Positions 1 to 12,480 are shown, counted from the stretch's first letter. The stretch is 64,000 nt of DNA from Euclidia mi (GCA_944739405.2 OX123183.2:93572729-93636728), one strand, 5' to 3'. Numbers and translations: made by a program. Notes: a model not told the origin generated them from the letters alone.

Positions 1-1040
1 GCTAGTAAGAAGTTCAAACCGGGTGGTGGTAATTGACGCAAGATTGTGCCTGTAATTAAGTCAATTCCCCGGACATTTTTTGGGTTTCATGTTTCTTATG
101 ACTCCTGAAAGTTCCTGTTTTTTGAACTTTTTAATGTTCCTGCCAGTTGTTGGATCGCAAGTTTCTAGCACTTCAGCTATTTTAATTGTATGGTCCTGGG
201 GTCCTTCGTAAGGACGTGGCTGGAAAACAGTTGCAAGATGTTCAGCAAAAGTAGTACATTTTTTGAGATGGCTACGAGCCCAAGATCCGTTTGCCTGTCG
301 AAGCGGTGGAGAAATCTTTTTCGGCTGCTTAAATTTTTTGGTAGCTTTCATGAGAGAATAGTCAGAAGCAGCTGTTGCATCCAAGTTACTCAGAAAGGCC
401 TGGACACCATCGTTTCATTCCTTGTCCAATATTTTTTTTAGGTTCCTTAACGGCTCGGTTGAATTTAGTTTTATCGTTTGGAAATCTGAATTGTTGCCAC
501 TTCTTTCTGAGTTGTCTTTTCTCATATACTTTTTCCTGAATCTGCCAAGAAATTGAGATTTTTAAATTTTTTTGAAATGTATAAGAAGTAGATTGCCATG
601 CTGCAATCGTGACAGAGTTATTGAAGTGTTCTACTGCAGCTATTATGTCCTCTTCGGATTTTAGACTTACAGTACGTGACAAAGCAGAGTCCACCATTGT
701 GCCGAAGTTTTCCCAATCTGTGCTTTTGTTATGGAGTGCGCATCTTTCAGTGGTTTCTTTCAATTGTGTTTGTAGAGTGATCAAAATTGGAGAATGGTCT
801 GATGAGAGTTCATAACTACTTTCACACTGAAAATAATGCTTTGATATGCCCTTGATAGTACAAAAATCAATTAGGTCCGGTACTTTTTTCCTATCAGTAG
901 GCCAGTATGTGGGCTGTTGAGATGATTTCCATTTTCAGCTTTTCAATGGATTTCAGAAGCTCTGTACCTCTTGGGAGGACGAGTCTTGATCCTCAATGAG
1001 TGTGCTTCGCGTTAAAGTCTCCGGCGGCTATAAATCGATG
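1..1040 (-). mobile_element. Jockey-clade LINE fragment (endonuclease plus start of RT), broken
   Basis: Read on the minus strand, about 1035-800 encodes the end of an AP-type endonuclease, with GDFNAKH and a later SDHSPILI motif that carry catalytic Asp/His residues in this fold. At 784-386 and 384-61 comes the linker leading into the reverse transcriptase, with a run like NGSWARSHLKK typical of arthropod Jockey elements. There are frame breaks near 800, at 385 and at about 65, where the reading continues one base out of phase to the window edge. The catalytic RT core lies off the left end. This is a dead copy, truncated at its 5' end near 1040 where it meets the next element. Family by motif recognition; exact subfamily not resolved. 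Confidence 0.75.
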
Positions 1041-1071
1041 ACCAAAATGAAAGTGAAATTAATACTTTAGC

Positions 1072-3343
1072 ATGTTGACGAGGGCCAGAAACAAACATCT
1101 AAGAGCACACCCAACACCTCCGGACCCATCGCTGAGCTCCGCCTCGCAGCCGTCGGAACCGGCGCTGACAACGCCGACGGCTGCAGTTGCGTCGAGCGCC
1201 AGCGACGAGTATTTCTCTCCGCCGTCGACACCGTCACCTGCGCGGCGGCGTAGGAGAGGCCGGCTACCAGCGTGCTTGGGACCTCGGAGCCCACCGGCCC
1301 CAAACAGGGTCTCCGCTGCTGGTAGTAATGTGCGGCGCCTGAAGTGGTCAATGTCGATCAATGAAAACGTCATGCGTGCATATTTTGGGGTGACAGAGGG
1401 AGGCACTAACCTCACTGCGTACCGCAGTCGCATGCTCCTCTTGTTTCAGGCCTTAGAACCAAGCATCAACGTCACGGCTCAACGTCTACCGGATCAAGTG
1501 CACGTTATCCAGCGCATTCGCAAGCTGGATGAAGCTGTACTTGTTAGGCTTCGCTCAGCGTACTTACCTTCGAGCCGTGCCATCCCCACCCAAACGAGTA
1601 CTGCGTCAGTAACGCTGAATGTGACGCCTTCAGATATTAACGTCATTGCAGGAGGGTGACATGGCTAATAATGTAAGTACACAGTACAATGAAGAGGTAA
1701 AAGAAGCTCTGGAATGTGCGATATGGGAATACTGGTACGTGGCACCCATGATTAGGCCCCGTCCACCGCGTTTGCCTATGCATAGACGAAATATAGCGCT
1801 GGTAAGTGCTCTTGACTCGCTATTGTCTAGTTATCTAGAGGATAGCAAGGCCCTTGGCGATACCCATTCAATATTGTACTGTGCTGTCGTGGCGGCATGT
1901 CATGTAGCAGGTGTTAAGCTACCCGTAGTTGACACTGCTGTACGACAAAGATCGGCTGTCCCGGCGTGGCAGTGCAGGATTGAGTGGCGTATTTCCACTT
2001 AATTAGCACTTTGGTAAGCTTATCTGTTAAGAGGGTGGGGAATACACGCCCCAGGGTAATGCGCTTTGTGAAATGGGCTTCCGTGGGGACTAATATTAGT
2101 CCTCAAGATTATATATCCCGTGTCACAGATCGCATTGACTTCCCAAAACAGAAAGTCTATGCATGAGCAAGCCGAATACGTAGATTTAAAAAACGGGTAG
2201 ACCGGTATAACATAAATCGTACATTCCAAAGTGACCAGAGGTGGGTATCTAGAAGCTGGGAGCGACCAGATCTATGTGTGACTGATGTGCGCCGGCCGGA
2301 CGGGGACACCACAACCACGTTTTGGCGTGGCATCTGGTCGGTGCCCATTGGCCACACTAAAGGCGATTGGTTGCGAGATGTCGAACGTACATGCGAATAT
2401 ATCCCAGAAATGGAATGTGTGCTCATCTCTAGCCAGGATGCTACAAATGCAGTCCGTTCATTAGCTAATTGGAAATCTCCTGGTCGGGACGGACTGCACA
2501 ATTTCTGGCTGAAGTGGCTACGTAGTTCGCATGACCGTTTGGCATCTCAATTTCAATAAGCCATAGATTCTGGGACGTTACCAGCTTTTATGACAACTGG
2601 CATTACCCACTTGCTCCATAAGACTGGTTGTACTGGCGAGCCCGGCAAATATAGACCTACATGCTTACCATCGGTCTATAAACTTCTTACATCTATTATG
2701 AGAGCTAAAATAGCTAAACACGTTGAAGTTAATTCAATTATGTCAGCCTCTCAGAATGGATGTAGGAAGGAGGCTCGTGGTACTAAGGAGCTACTTCTCA
2801 TTGACATGGCTATTAGCCAACGAGTTCGCCGTAACCGAAAGGATCTGGCAGCATGTTGGATAGGTTATATACGTATGACTCCGTACCGCATACATGGCTT
2901 TTGAGGGTGCTGGAGTTGTATAAAGTAAATACTACTCTACGCACCTTTCTAAAGACATGTATGGGCAATGGAATATGGTTCTTAGCTATCCAGAATGTCG
3001 ATGGATCCAGGAGGATGGCGAACTGATTAGAATTGAGCGGGGAATTTGTCAAGGCGACAGTCTGAGTCCCCTTTGGTTTTGCTTAACCATGAACCCTCTC
3101 AGTACATTACTGGAGGGTTCAGGGCTAGGTTACAGGTTACAGAGAAGCGGTCAGGTCATATCTCACCTGTTATATATGGATGACCTTAAATTATTGGGCC
3201 ACAGTAATACCCAATTGATAAATTTACTAAACGTGACCCAAAACTTTAGTAATTCTATCAATATGGACTTTGGTGTGGACAAATGCGCTGTTATTCATGT
3301 AAAGCATGGAAAGATGGATGTGTGTATAATCAACGTACGTTAG
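1072..3343 (+). mobile_element. Dong/R4-clade non-LTR retrotransposon, 3'-truncated and frame-broken
   Basis: An open frame at 1072-1659 starts with a basic, Ser/Pro-rich N terminus followed by a segment with NVMRAYFGVTEGG, the kind of domain that precedes the RT in Dong/R4-like elements. The RT follows in pieces: 2278-2559 (PGRDGLHNFWLKWL), 2590-2904 (YRP, QNGCRK, then a Lys/Arg-rich stretch), and 2957-3343 with GICQGDSLSPL and the catalytic YMDD box in LLYMDDLKLL. At least four frame breaks or stops separate them. The C-terminal zinc knuckle and restriction-like endonuclease are absent, so the copy stops at about 3343 inside the RT. Elements of this clade encode RT plus a PD-(D/E)XK endonuclease, and Dong inserts into (TAA)n. 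This copy is inactive. Confidence 0.82.
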
Positions 3344-4440
3344 TAAAATTTATAACAATAATGTATCATAATTATTTAAATACAGAAGTTGGTTGTTTTT
3401 TATTTTTTACTACTGAATTCATTTTTAAGTAATTAATTTATTTTATGGTTTGTAAAAAGATCAAACGTCCCGTCGTCGTCGCGCTTCTCTTTCTTATGTA
3501 TACAATCCGACAGTGACAGCAACAGCTCAACTCAATAGCGGTTGTCAGCGCCTTAAAGATGATAACCAGAGAGGTTGGACTAGGTTTAGATGATAACATA
3601 ACCGATGACAAATGTCGGTAATGATACACATAGACAACCAGAAACGATACAACACATCACAGGCGCATGCGCAACACTCACACAAACTGATTATACACAC
3701 CGACACAATCAGGTAGTAAATATTGTCCATCAAAAACTAGCTATAAAATATAAACTTATACAAGACACACACACCATACTATAAGTGGGTCATTCTCAGC
3801 CGGCTCAAATAAGCGTGACCGGGTGAAAATTCAGTTCAAAATGGATAACTAACAACTTGATAATTTTTTCTAAAATAGGTAGGACTTCATATTAGGTGCC
3901 GCAAGTATTATTTTTAAATAAATAAAATGCAAGGGAATAAAAAAAAATAAAACCTTGAAAATATTGACCTCGGTGCCGCGTCCGCCCCTCGGATTGCGGG
4001 GGAAATTATTTTTTTTCTATTTTTGTTCAATAAATGGCACTATTTAGCATGTGTTCACAAACAACTAGATAGTTAATAACTCAATGTATAATATTGCTAC
4101 GTCATTATAGGCCATACTAAACAAGTTACGACTGATTGTCTTCGCGTCCGAAGTTTAGAGTTGATATCAGTGGCGCGCACTGATCTGTTAATAAATCCTG
4201 TATTTTAGTGAGTTCGAGACTATTTGCTAGAGTAATACGAACAATTAGTAGTGCCGCGTCGGTGGTAAGGATAACACGTCTGTGCGTCTCCGTTCAACTC
4301 TTTTATTAAGGTTCTTAGTTGTATTCGGTGGCTTGGTATATCCTTAAAATTAAAAAAAGTTTATTAAATTGATTATCTTGTTCATAGTCTACATTTATTT
4401 TCCAAAGAAAATCAACTATTACATGAAAAGCAACTTAATT
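3344..4440. other. Non-coding AT-rich stretch
   Basis: I see no gene here. The short open frames at 3438-3733 have no recognisable protein features. A 13-bp motif, gggtcattctcag, at 3787-3799 recurs inverted at 11669-11681. The left border of the next element lies somewhere near 4440. Confidence 0.5.
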
Positions 4441-4504
4441 ATGTCCTAAAATTAAAATAAGGCTATTTAATATATACAATACGAAAAATAAATTAAAATT
4501 AAAT

Positions 4505-7404
4505 TTAGAAGGCGTCATGGAAGTCATCCGCATCGCAGTCAATCGGAAGCGTGCCCAGAAGACTGGCGGCATTGCCTCGTTGTATAGCAATGCTTATCTT
4601 TTGTGCTAAATACGTGCCAGCCCTCTGGTCACCCGAGGCGTCGATCAGTCTCTTTGCGAGATCCCTAAAAAGGGATCTCGCACTTGGACCCCATGGCCCC
4701 ATGGTTTCGACCCCAAACGGCTCAAATACATAATCTCCTACAAGATTTACGTATTTGCGCCGTTTGAGGGTCTCTGCTGAAGCAGCAGCAGCGCCCGCAC
4801 AACCTGCTGTGCTGGAAAGATGGGATTGCGCAAGGGTATCGACACATGTCGCGTCCCATACCAAAGGCCTACCCAGCTTCCACGGCAGTAAAGACATCCC
4901 GTCCGGTCTCTTGCCATCGTCGCGTGCCAAGCCCTGAGGTTCAAGTTGGGCTGGAACGCCAGCGGTGACAAGAGCACGGCGCAGAATGTCGTTGAGGTTG
5001 GCGTGTCGTGAAATACGACCCGCGCTCCTGCTGCATGACAGACCAAGGTGACCAAGGCTATCGACAGCCTCACCGCAGTGACAGCGATGCGGAGAGACAC
5101 ATGACGCGCCTAAACGGAGGCAAGTAGCGAAGCGGAAGGTTGTATCGTCCAACATGGTACCTATATTGGACGATGGCAGTGCCTGAAGCCAGAGGCCCGA
5201 TTCCCATTCTCCCACAGCCAACAGGCGAGCACGCTCCGCAGCGTTGGCCGATCTATTGAGGAGTTTTTCTCGTACCACGCTGCAAAGCGGCCCATCCCAT
5301 TGCCAGAACTTTGGAGAACAAGTTTCGGGGTAACTCAGTTCCTGGACAAGAATTTCTCCAAGCGTTCATGGCATCGGCCTTACACGGCACCTCAGAATCA
5401 ACCAGTGTAGGTGCTAAGATTTTCCTGGTCAATTCTGCAGTGCTGTGGACCGATGACAAGAACGCTGGCAGGCTTACGTCAGAAATTTTGCGAACGCCGA
5501 GGCCGCCTAAGCGCACAGGTAAGGACGCCTGTTGCCACACTCGGTCGTTCAGAGCCACATTCAAAATTTTATATAGGGTATTCTGTATAATTTTGTCCAT
5601 TTGAATGAGTGGAGTCGGATTTTTCCAAAAAGGTGAAGACCGTAACGCGTGTGTAAATTTAGGGACAAAAAGACAATATCGAATAATAGTAAAAGCCGAA
5701 TGTATATTAATTTTGAGTAGCCTGTCTGAAACATCATTAAAATTTTGAATTTTTTCCTGTATAAAGGAATCAAAACCGTCGTCTAAAATTGGGGACCCCA
5801 GGAGGCGAAGAGAACTTTTTTTCAACTTGTGTGATATTGGGTGCCAGATATTGGAATATTGAAAGAATAGAGGATTTATCTAAATTGTCATTAATAAAAA
5901 TTTCGCATTTACTTGTATTCAACTCTAAGCCTATGGATAAAAATTTCGATTTCAGGAATGCCAGATCTTGATATACAGTGTTTACGTCACCTCCCAGGGT
6001 TCCATCATCGAGGTACCAGATGTTTAATTTTGAATTTAGTTGGTTTATAACTGGATGGATGGCCAAACTAAAAATTAGTTGTCCAAAAGGGTCACCTTGT
6101 TGACAACCGACGGCAGATTCTAAAAGATGTTCCTTGTATATTAATTTAGAAGGGTGTCTGTAGCACTGCCAAAGAAAATTGTAGATTTGGGGTGTTTCCA
6201 ATTTAACTTGTGTCAACAAGGTGTCTCTATTGACTGAGTTAAAGGCATTCTTTAAGTCAACCTTCAAGACAACCTCACCTCCATTACAGTCAAGGTACGT
6301 TGACAAGGCATGTACAGCAGCCTCGCAGCCTCCTTTAGAACCAAATCCCAGCTGTTGTGGCTGAAATTTACAAGAAAAGCTGGTGTTAAAATGGCGACAG
6401 CATATTTTAGCTGCCATAGGCCTGTACGTGCACCCCACGGTAATGGGACGAATGCCACCATCCCGCTTTCGTAAGGCGCACAGATTAGCGCCATACAAAA
6501 CGTCGACGATGGCATCGTTCACATTGCCGGAGAGCATGAGATTAGTTAATGCCGTTAGCTCACCCAAAAGCGAGTCGCCGGCCGCCCCGGCGCTTGAAAA
6601 CACAAGATCTTTCAAATGTTGTGGTGTCAAACCGTCGAGACCACCAACAGACCCACTACGGAAGGAGCCAACGCCACCAACCACGTCTTTGGCTGTAATG
6701 CTGAGAAAGTCCGAGTCAGCGCTAGGTGGCTCAGGAAAGGAGAGGTTATCCCCTGGCGCTGGATGCTTGCTCTGCAGACTTGCGAGTGTGTCGGCAGAGC
6801 AAGGCGCCACCACATCGCTACTGAATAAGAGCCTGGACGCTCCCCTGATGTCACCTTCCCTTAGTTTCGACTCTACATGATGGAAGATGGTGCTGTTGCG
6901 GTGAGTTTTGGGAGGATGGTATTCTAATTTTGATGCCGAAATATTGCAGTTTTCTTTAATTTTTGTTGTTAAAGTTTTTTTTGTAAGCCGGTCTCCTTGA
7001 GCATGTAGAATTCTATAAGGGAAAGTGAGTAGCTGTTCCCAAGCCGTAATAGAATTCTCCCGGATGACAAGGCCTATGCAATGTGCTAGGTTTTGAGCCA
7101 CCGAAGGCCTCGCACCACGGGGAATTCTCTTCAGGATCGGAATGGAATTTTTTAGCTGACTTAAATACTGCCAAAAGGGAATTTTAGGGGCGTCTGTGGG
7201 ATTGTTCTGTGTAGTACTGGTGGAAGTAGTGGGGCCGGAAAGTACATTTTGGTTTTTGTGAATTTTTCCTAAATGTACTTTGAGGCCCCGCTCACCTTTG
7301 AACAAACGTGCTTGGGGACAGATGGGGCAGCGCACCAGGGTAGTCGGTGTGTAAAGTTGACTGGCACTTACCTCCTCATCGCTTTTGCCACCGTTATACG
7401 ACAT
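4505..7404 (-). mobile_element. Nearly complete LINE with C2H2 finger, RT and restriction-like endonuclease (copy 1)
   Basis: One protein read right to left in three frames. Frame 1 (7404-5770, 544 codons) begins with a C2H2 finger (C26, C29, H44, H49) and continues into an RT with GDPFGQLIFSLAIHP and the catalytic WYLDDGTLGG. A 7-A run at 5816-5822 holds one base too many, moving the frame to 5825-5253. A second one-base slip, near 5300, moves it to 5278-4505. That last part has a knuckle C66-x-C68-x8-H77-x4-C82, then RPD (124-126) and D142, the spacing of the endonuclease in R2/R4-type elements. It lacks an AP endonuclease. The repeated WYLDDGTLGG type of RT is not one I can assign to a named clade. 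Two single-base shifts make it inactive, but it looks fairly young. A diverged second copy lies at 48660-51500. Confidence 0.8.
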
Positions 7405-7850
7405 GAATTACACAATTCACTAAAAATAAACTTATAGCTAAAATATAATATCAAAAACAATCAAAACAATCAACACAATAGACACTGACGTTTGCAATAG
7501 ACACTGACGTTTGTCAAGCTATAAAAAGGTACTCTGTGTCAAGCACTTTAATATTTTTATTGTCCGTGGCGGCGGTCCTTTGCCATCGGCCAGTGCGCTA
7601 GCGGAGGCCGGCATGGTGGCACATTAGAGCTGTACATTTCGGTGCGCTTCGGTGAGCCCGAAACGGCGCTCCTCACACCAGCCAGCAAGAAATATTTTTT
7701 CGCGATGCAACGGTTTCGTTCGACGTATTTGGCTCTATTCACTTTTCTTAGTGATCAAACGTTGGAGCGGGTGAAACCACTTTATGTTTATTCAACCAGG
7801 TATCGTCACCACTCTGTTGGCTATTAATAATTGTAGCAAAATGAAAAAAA
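7405..7850 (-). mobile_element. Probable 5' UTR of the preceding LINE
   Basis: Upstream of the start codon at 7404 lies an AT-rich leader with a 19-bp direct repeat (7476-7494 and 7495-7513). A GC-richer block at 7560-7800 follows and could be the 5' end of the element. There is no coding signal; the right border is uncertain. Confidence 0.35.
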
Positions 7851-7999
7851 AAATATTTTAACGGAATATAAAAATTTTCCTTCCGCTCCGTTCAGCTGTC
7901 AAATTTTTTTCTTCCTTAAAATTGATTTCGGTGAATTCATTTTATCCACAACTATTTGACTTAAAATTAACACGCTTTTATTAGGTCGTCGTGTAGAAA

Positions 8000-8900
8000 T
8001 GTAACTAACTATGTAATGGAATCTAAGCTAACTAATTTAACCATCTTCCAAGGGTCGTAGCGTAATGAAAATTGGCAGCTGTATGTAATTCTAATGACAA
8101 TTCAATAATATGGTACTGTCAAACTGATCTAATGATGGAGCCGGAAGATATGAACTGGAACTCGACATGTAGGTATGTAACTATGTAATGGAATCTAAGC
8201 TAACTAATTTAACCATCTTCCAAGGGTAGTAGCGTAATGAAAATTGGCAGCTGTATGTAGTTCTGATGAGGCAGCGATAGCCTAGTGGAAATACTAACAG
8301 ACTGCCATGCAGAGGGTATCGGGTTCGAATCCACGGCGCGCACCAATGACTTTTCGGAGTTATGTGCGTATTGAATTGTAAATTATCGCTTGCCCCGTGC
8401 CTCGGAAAGCACGTTAAGCCGTCGGTGCCGGCTGTCATGAAGATCTTTAACAGTCGTTATAGGGAGTCAGTACCTATAAATAAACTGTCACTAGTCTAAA
8501 TCATGGAATATAGCTAGCCCTTTGAGTTGGGGAGGTCAGACAGACAGTCGCTCTGTGGAAAAGCTAATATTCAGTCAAATCCGGTTACACTAAAAAGCTT
8601 ACCCCGGGTTCTAACTGGGATAAACGCTAGGAGGATGATGTAGTTCTGATGACAATACAATAATATGGTACTGTCAAACTGATCTGATGATGGAGCCGGA
8701 AGACATGAACTGGAACTTCATGATGGAAAATCGTATCATCGCTGTTTTGGATTACTTAGAAAAGTCTTGTAATGAACTTTGGCCAAGTATAGGTTTCAAG
8801 GTCTTATGGTGAAGCCGGAAGATAGGCACTGGCATTCCATGATGGAATATCGTAACATAGTCGTGTTTGCACTTGTAAGAAAGACCATGTAATGGACTTT
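8000..8900. repeat. Diverged tandem array of about 170-bp units, split by a SINE
   Basis: A block starting near 8000 (tggaatctaagctaacta...) recurs from about 8172 with few changes. Its second half (ggtactgtcaaactgatct...ggagccggaaga) appears at about 8110-8160 and again at 8660-8712. A third, weaker unit covers about 8800-8860. The SINE at 8270-8637 interrupts the second unit. There is no coding content. Confidence 0.65.
8270..8637 (+). mobile_element. tRNA-headed SINE, type 1, with 15-bp target duplication
   Basis: The head has a Pol III A-box-like gatagcctagtgg and a B box ggttcgaatcc. The body runs through atgacttttcggagttatgtgcg and ends in aggaggatgatg. A 15-bp direct repeat (atgtagttctgatga) flanks it at 8255-8269 and 8638-8652, so both borders are firm. 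Other type 1 pieces are at 56345-56602 (plus) and 62400-62705 (minus). Confidence 0.88.
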
Positions 8901-8955
8901 GAACACGATCAGATTTCAAGTTATAACAACCCAATTATACATTCCACCACCACGC

Positions 8956-9204
8956 AGTGGTGTAGTTAGGGTGCCGTACTTTTGCGCCTGGACAGGCGTA
9001 TGTGGCCCTGATTAGTGTTAAATCACTTAGTGGTCTCCTAATTGAAGAGCTAGATTGTTTTAAGCGGACAGATAAAACACCATGTAATACAGACTCACAG
9101 GCGGAGATGGAGGGAATGCGGGCTCATTCGCTCGCCTACTTAAAATAAATGTATAAATTTAAATAATATTTCGTTATCAAAGACCAAAAAGTATAAAATA
9201 AATT
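8956..9204. other. Unassigned spacer
   Basis: Non-coding sequence between the tandem array and the foldback element; nothing recognisable. Confidence 0.4.
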
Positions 9205-9810
9205 AACAAAAAATAAATTATGGATCGTTCAAGTTGTTTCTATTTCTGGGCTGAAGTGTAAACTATGTGCTTTTAATTATAATATTTGATTGTAAAAGCG
9301 TGGGGCGCTGGAACAGGAAAGACTTTATTGCTAACAAATACTGATACTACCTTCCTGGCGGAAGCTGCAAGAGGTCGCACAAGAGCATAGCATTCATGTC
9401 GCCAAAGGATTACCAAAGGGAACCAAATATATCTCGTCCACGAACAAGAACTCTACATTTTGCCACTGTTGAAGTTTTACACTTAATTTCCTGAAAGAAG
9501 AGGTGTTAAAAGGCGTGGTGTCGTTTTCCTCGCTGATGGCGCATGTTTTGTCTGAGTTCGACAAACTGGTACTTTGAACAAACTGTTTAATGTAGAGCCA
9601 CTTACCTAGGTACTTACTCGTGTTGCAACTCCAGTTAGCGCGCCAATCAGTGTAACCTGCTTCCCGTAAAATCTGTTCACTTGATTAGAACGTATTTCCT
9701 GTTCCAGCGCCCCACGCTTTTACAATGAAATATTATAATTAAAAGCACATAGTTTACACTTCAGCCCAGAAATAGAAACAACTGGAACGATCCATAATTT
9801 ATTTTTTGTT
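9205..9810. mobile_element. Foldback element with 116-bp inverted arms
   Basis: The arm at 9205-9320 returns as its near-perfect reverse complement at 9695-9810, enclosing about 374 bp with no open frame. Arms this long with a non-coding centre suggest a non-autonomous foldback or MITE-type DNA transposon. I could not define a target duplication, so the superfamily is open. Confidence 0.75.
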
Positions 9811-11700
9811 TTTACGTGCATTTATAAAAACGTGTTTTTGTAGTGTTTTTTAAACTATTAATTTATGTTTAAACTATACCAAACGTATGTCTTATGTTTA
9901 TTCGATCCCATTAAAATAGATTTATATATTTAAGAAAATCGTGTTACTTCATAAAATATAAAGGATTTTGCTAATTATTTTGATTTCAGTGGCATTGATT
10001 TCGGTGTTTTCGGTGGAAATAAGTGCACCGAAATAAATGTTAAAGTCACCGAAATCATACATAAGCCTATAATATTCACATAAGGTTGGTTATAATCTCT
10101 ATAATAATCGTTCCAGGCTTCAATGTTTGAGCAGATTTTAATACCTAATATAACACAATGGTTGTGTTTGAATTTCAACAATAAGGGCAACCTCAATTTG
10201 CTCTTCAAAGGTATTGCTGAGTATTAAAAATTGTCTTTTGGCGTTTCCAGTTCGGGGTTGTTAGTCCTTATGTTTGATTATTTGGGGAATTGTGATTGTT
10301 ATATATATTTATTTACATTTAAAGATTTTTATTTAACTCTCTCATCACCTCTCATGTTGTTTCACGCATTCTGGCAGAATCACAATACTGTGATTATGCC
10401 AGATTCAAAAAGAGAGTAAAATCGGTGCAGCCAATTCTAATAAACCTCAAATTTTATCGAACAATCTAATTAAACCTGGTAGTAGGTATTCTGTTGACCT
10501 TGCTGATGACTTATATGAAACCAAGCACCACCTGTCCGATAACTAAACATCAGATATTGAATTGTACGAAAGTGATAGCTTCTGGACGCATGTGTCGTGA
10601 AAATATTGCTCCGATAGTAATGAATAAAGTTACAATCTCTAACATTGACAGCAGTGACGAGGAATATAAATTTTTTTAAATTCGGAATTGAAAACTTGAA
10701 TAAGTATAAAGTTTTTATAAGCTTTAATACATTGTATATTAAATTATATAGCATTAAATTTATTTCTACGTGCTTAATATATCTAAAACTATTTTATTCG
10801 TGTTACAACTAAAAGGCAACGTAATATTTTTAATACAATTATTATTAGTCAAATAAGTGCCTTCTAGATAATAGTTGATGTTTTTGAAAGACTGATTTTA
10901 AGTGATTTTTTAATAATAAGTAAATTATTCTCTGTGATTAAGCTAAATCTCAACAAACACTTCAGATTTGTTTAAATTCCTATATGGTCAGTTTTAGCAA
11001 CTACAAAGCAGTAGGTACTTTTAATAAAAGTTAATGTAATAATTTAACGCTTCCTTCCAAAGTTGATTCTTGTAAAATTTCTTATATGTTAATAAATGAG
11101 GCTTTGGTCTCGATAAAATAAAATATTTTATTGTATAATTACCTAACCTGCAATTTCTTACCTAGTACGTATCATACGTATCTACGTACAGTCAGCTTCA
11201 TAAATATATACACATTTACGTTATTTTATATGATTATTTTGTCCAAAATTGTTATGTGTTTTTATTATGTTTTAGGATTTTTACACAAGAAAATCTGCCT
11301 AAATCATAATTAATAAATTAAGTATAATAAACGAGGAGTTTTAATTCACAAAAGGCTCAGCAAAGATGTTGAGGTGTGTAGCGACTTTTGGAGTTGACTG
11401 TACGTAGTAGTACTAAAGCAGTTAAAACATAGGGATATAAAATAGGCTTCAGAATATAAATCGTTTGATATGTTTAATTTCGGTGATAAGAATATTGATT
11501 TCGGTGGACACCATTTCAAGAGCATTGAATTCCTACTTATCCATTCAGTCTATGTTGGTCCCTCTACTACTAATATGTTTTAAATTAAATCTAGATTTGA
11601 TATTTCATGCTAATAATGCCTAAATTAACAAAATAATTGCCACTGAAGTCAACCAAATAATGAGTAACCTGAGAATGACCCAAGTACATCCCTGATCCTG
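9811..11700. other. AT-rich stretch with a recurrent TTTCGGTG motif
   Basis: No gene is supported. The motif gatttcggtg or its reverse complement caccgaaat(c) occurs at about 9996, 10009, 10026, 10047, 11479 and 11500, and once more at 7923. A hairpin with one mismatch lies at 10370-10403 (arms of about 15, loop atac). The short open frames here are AT-driven. Confidence 0.4.
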
Positions 11701-11714
11701 TATTAGATAATGAC

Positions 11715-12060
11715 ACAGACCATACGTTATAATAGACCAGATATCACCATCCAAAACAATAAGACAATACAGCCCACATAATTGACATAGCAGTTCCGAA
11801 CACCCACAATCTCATGAAAACTGACACTGAAACTGAAACTCTGAGAAAATCAATAAATATACTGAACTCAAAGAAGAAATTGCAAGAATTTGGAAAGTCA
11901 ACAAAGTTTATAGTATCAATAGTACTATATACTTTGTTGAGTTTAAAAATGCTTGACTTGCCACCAAATATATACATTAACATCCAAAAAGCAGCCATCT
12001 TAAATACATGCAGAATAGTAAGGAAATTTCTGCAAAGTGACGAAAGTGAACTAACTGTTC
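11715..12060 (+). mobile_element. LINE C-terminal endonuclease fragment
   Basis: Translation in shifting frames gives RPDIT..., then IDIAVPNTHNL, EEIARIWKVNKVY, and finally IQKAAILNTCRIVRKFL. This is the C-terminal end seen in several restriction-like-endonuclease LINEs, where RPD...D residues form the active site and the ILNTCRIVRKFL helix closes the protein. At least three frame changes are needed. Only this 3' piece is present. Confidence 0.6.
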
Positions 12061-12189
12061 TGATAATAATAATGATTAATTCCTCTAGGGCAGCCGTTAT
12101 CTCATCATGAGACTAACGCAATCTCGGAGGGCAGAGTAACAGCTTTCAAACATCACATTGCAAGATAAATATCTCAATCAGCCTATCGC

Positions 12190-12480
12190 AGTCCACTGAA
12201 AGAAAAGAAAAAGAAAAAAGAAAAACACATTTATTCTATTTATGAAGGCACATACAACATATAGCGGGATTAGTACCGGAACCACCGGAACTAACTTAAT
12301 TATGTACTAACTTAACCTCACATAAACAGAATCGGATCCCAACTCAGCATAATGCCATCTTACAACACAAGATGGCGCTGGTATTCTGTTGGGACCGTTT
12401 TTATATATAAATAAATAAAATAAATAATAATATATAATGGACACCAGTCAATAAAAATATACATAACTAATATAACTCAG
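12190..12480 (-). mobile_element. Possible LINE 3' UTR
   Basis: An A-rich block (aagaaaaacacatttattctattt) is followed by a GC-richer non-coding segment. On the minus strand this reads as an LINE 3' UTR ending in an AATAAATGTGTTT-like tail. There is no coding evidence; inferred from layout only. Confidence 0.35.

Noticed and set aside
6383..6880. Plus-strand frame of 165 codons
   Set aside because: Antisense to the RT reading of LINE copy 1; no recognisable protein.
8000..8900. CRISPR-like spacing of repeats
   Set aside because: Only two to three diverged long units in an insect genome; an ordinary tandem repeat.
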